The notes under the pieces: generated by a model
Told to the model about the DNA's origin: nothing
The model's input: only the letters and a program-made list of their open reading frames with translations
The model's database searches: none
Assembly (NCBI GenBank): GCA_000226015.1
Contig: JH154921.1
Location: forward strand, 7,415 to 29,031
Length of the DNA stretch: 21,617 nucleotides
Origin: Mnemiopsis leidyi
Taxonomy: Eukaryota > Ctenophora > Tentaculata > Lobata > Bolinopsidae
Direction: 5' to 3'
Translations under genes and position numbers: made by a program
In this document: positions 20,421 through 21,617 of the stretch, one piece after another
How positions within the stretch are numbered: the stretch's first letter is position 1
How the letters are laid out: each line of letters starts with the position of its first letter

Positions 20421-21151
20421 ATGGATGTTCCAGCCTCCCTCAAGTCTCTAGCTCCTTATCTCCGACTCTGCAAACAGTTCGAAACTAGAGACCCTGTTGT
20501 AGCTTACCATTGTAAGTACCAAACTTACATCTTGTTGTGAACGACAACGTTTAAATCGGACCGATTGCGCGCCGACATATAAAAAGTGTGCCTAAGTCGC
20601 GCAGAAGGTCCTGCCGGCGCGCAATAGGTTCTATATAAAACGTCCTATGTTGTTCACAGTTAATCAGTCAATTCGTCGGTTGTTTACGCCGCCATCTCAA
20701 CTTAAACTAGAGACTTTCAGGTTAATTTGTTATTGACATTGTCTATTTTGCAGGTCAGCTGTACTTTGTACAGAAGGGAATAAAGCTGGGTAGTAACGAT
20801 CAAGATGCTAAACTATTTCTACTTGGTACGATGGATAAACTGGAAGCGGTAAGTGGTTTTATTTGGAGATTATTTTGATTTGCTTCAAAATTTTCAAGTT
20901 CAAGTTTGCGCTAAATAGACCAACAAGGACTCAAGTAACTAAAATCTTGCATTTTAGTGACCTCGAAACCCATATGACTACTCTAAAAACGAACGTTCAA
21001 GTTTTACCCCCGTTCAGACTAAAGCTAGGCTGATAGCAGAACAAAACGAAGCTGTAGGTAACGACATCGTAGCTTCTTCACACATCGAGAGCAAAGCTCT
21101 GCAACTCTTCTTGTTTGCTGACAGGGAAGATAGGGCTGGGAATTTCGACGT
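20421..21151 (+). CDS. VTA1: VTA1 homologue (LIP5), first three exons, 3' end outside window
   Basis: Exons 20421-20511, 20754-20848 and 21018-21151 join in frame (phases 1 and 0; phase 2 at the end). They encode about 106 residues: MDVPASLKSLAPYLRL, ETRDPVVAYHCQLYFVQKGI, KLFLLGTMDKLEA, then IESKALQLFLFADREDRAGN. This matches the N-terminal MIT-like domain of VTA1/LIP5, including RDPVVAYxCRLYAMQ and LKMFLYADNEDRAG of vertebrates. VTA1 binds ESCRT-III and, through its missing C-terminal domain, activates the VPS4 ATPase in multivesicular-body sorting and membrane scission. The ATG follows an AG at 20411-20412 after a short AT-rich stretch, which might be a 5' UTR or trans-splice acceptor. Intron 1 carries a MITE; intron 3 carries the three-hairpin element. 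Confidence 0.95.
20537..20657. mobile_element. MITE-like element, copy 2 (VTA1 intron 1)
   Basis: About 121 bp, ending GTCCTATGTTGTTCAC, with a diverged left end GTGAACGACAACG. The core AATCGGACCGATTGCGCGCC is shared with the copy at 7461-7583, as is the inverted GGCGCGCAAT block. Both copies are intronic. Confidence 0.85.
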
Positions 21152-21320
21152 GTAGGTTTTTATTTATATCGTTTTTTTGTAATGTTATTTGTAAGTCTTG
21201 TAATACTAACTGAGCATCGTCTAGAAAACTAGACTACAAATAGAATAAAGTTAGTAAATTATAAATGTTTGATTATGAAGAACTTAGTTTGATCAATCAC
21301 TATTCATTAAGTTATTATAT

Positions 21321-21489
21321 ACGGTAATACCACTATTGGTAGTGCAATTACCATATTAATACCACGAGCTTGCGAGTGGTATTCATGCAATAAATTCACG
21401 AGCTTGCGAGTGGATTTATTGAAGTAATTTCACGAGCTTGCGAGTGGAATTACGTATGGTAATTGCAATACCAATAGTGGTATTACTGT
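21321..21489. repeat. Nested palindromic element: outer 35-bp inverted repeat enclosing three hairpins
   Basis: Outer arms at 21321-21355 and 21455-21489 are inverted copies (33 of 35 match). Inside are three hairpins at 21358-21383, 21389-21420 and 21424-21453, all with loop GAGCTTGCGA and closing CAC/GTG or CCAC/GTGG. The loops start at 21366, 21400 and 21434, a period of exactly 34 nt. The distal stems differ (AATA-, AATAAAT-, GTAAT-) yet each is matched by its own complement. As a single strand it would fold into a four-way, cloverleaf-like structure. It lies in VTA1 intron 3. It could be a foldback or MITE-type element or a structured RNA. Confidence 0.9.
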
Positions 21490-21617
21490 ATTATTCAACT
21501 GCGTTGTTGATAACAGCTGGGGTAAAATGAAAAATTTCAAATAAATTATCTCAAGCTCTCAAGAATTGTAAGAGGAAAAGTAAGCGAAATCAAGCAATTT
21601 ACTAGTTTAGTCCACGT

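Noticed and set aside
21358..21453. CRISPR-like pattern: 16-bp identical cores separated by 18-bp different segments
   Set aside because: Only three units, in a eukaryotic intron, and the 'spacers' are the complementary arms of adjacent hairpins rather than unrelated sequence.

Overview
This window is animal nuclear DNA, AT-rich, with compact spliced genes (most introns 100-500 bp) and several dispersed repeats. All four named genes are spliced or otherwise eukaryotic in type. HEATR6 and VTA1 are clear from translated exons, and a 40-residue OST4 oligosaccharyltransferase subunit sits between them. The mix of class 1-1 sushi and ephrin-receptor-like exons, an atypical rhodopsin-like GPCR and genes nested in introns suggests a marine invertebrate, perhaps a non-bilaterian such as a ctenophore, placozoan or cnidarian. 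The phylum cannot be fixed from the sequence alone.

Layout. (1) 1-18761, + strand: the 3' 15 exons of a HEATR6 homologue, about 889 residues ending in a stop at 18759-18761; the 5' exons lie before the window. Every exon join keeps frame. Exons 1-10 (1-3706) and exons 11-15 (16895-18761) are separated by one very long intron of about 13.2 kb. (2) Inside that intron, on the - strand: a six-exon secreted sushi/ephrin-like-repeat gene (7668 down to about 5147) and a single-exon 7TM receptor (11222 to 10257). The rest of the intron holds repeats: a 5 kb minisatellite, two diverged duplications near 8.0-8.9 kb, MITE-like inverted-repeat elements, two tRNA-like sequences, and 41-bp and 22-bp tandem arrays. 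(3) 18762-19794: intergenic, with a pair of CACGTG sites just after HEATR6 and a long AT-rich stretch. (4) 19795-19917: OST4. (5) 20421 to beyond 21151: the first three exons of VTA1 (LIP5), with a MITE in intron 1 and a striking three-hairpin palindromic element in intron 3.

HEATR6, OST4 and VTA1 are housekeeping genes (HEAT scaffold, N-glycosylation, ESCRT/VPS4 membrane traffic) lying head to tail on +; no functional link between them is evident. The two antisense nested genes encode extracellular or membrane proteins and are probably transcribed independently of their host.

The most unusual points are: the three-hairpin element at 21321-21489, whose arms differ but remain complementary around an identical loop, spaced exactly 34 nt apart; a 65-bp fourfold tandem repeat inside a sushi exon that puts a stop in the reading frame although the total insertion is a multiple of three; a 57-bp repeat that triplicates an exon end together with its splice donor; and a clear excess of CACGTG sites.
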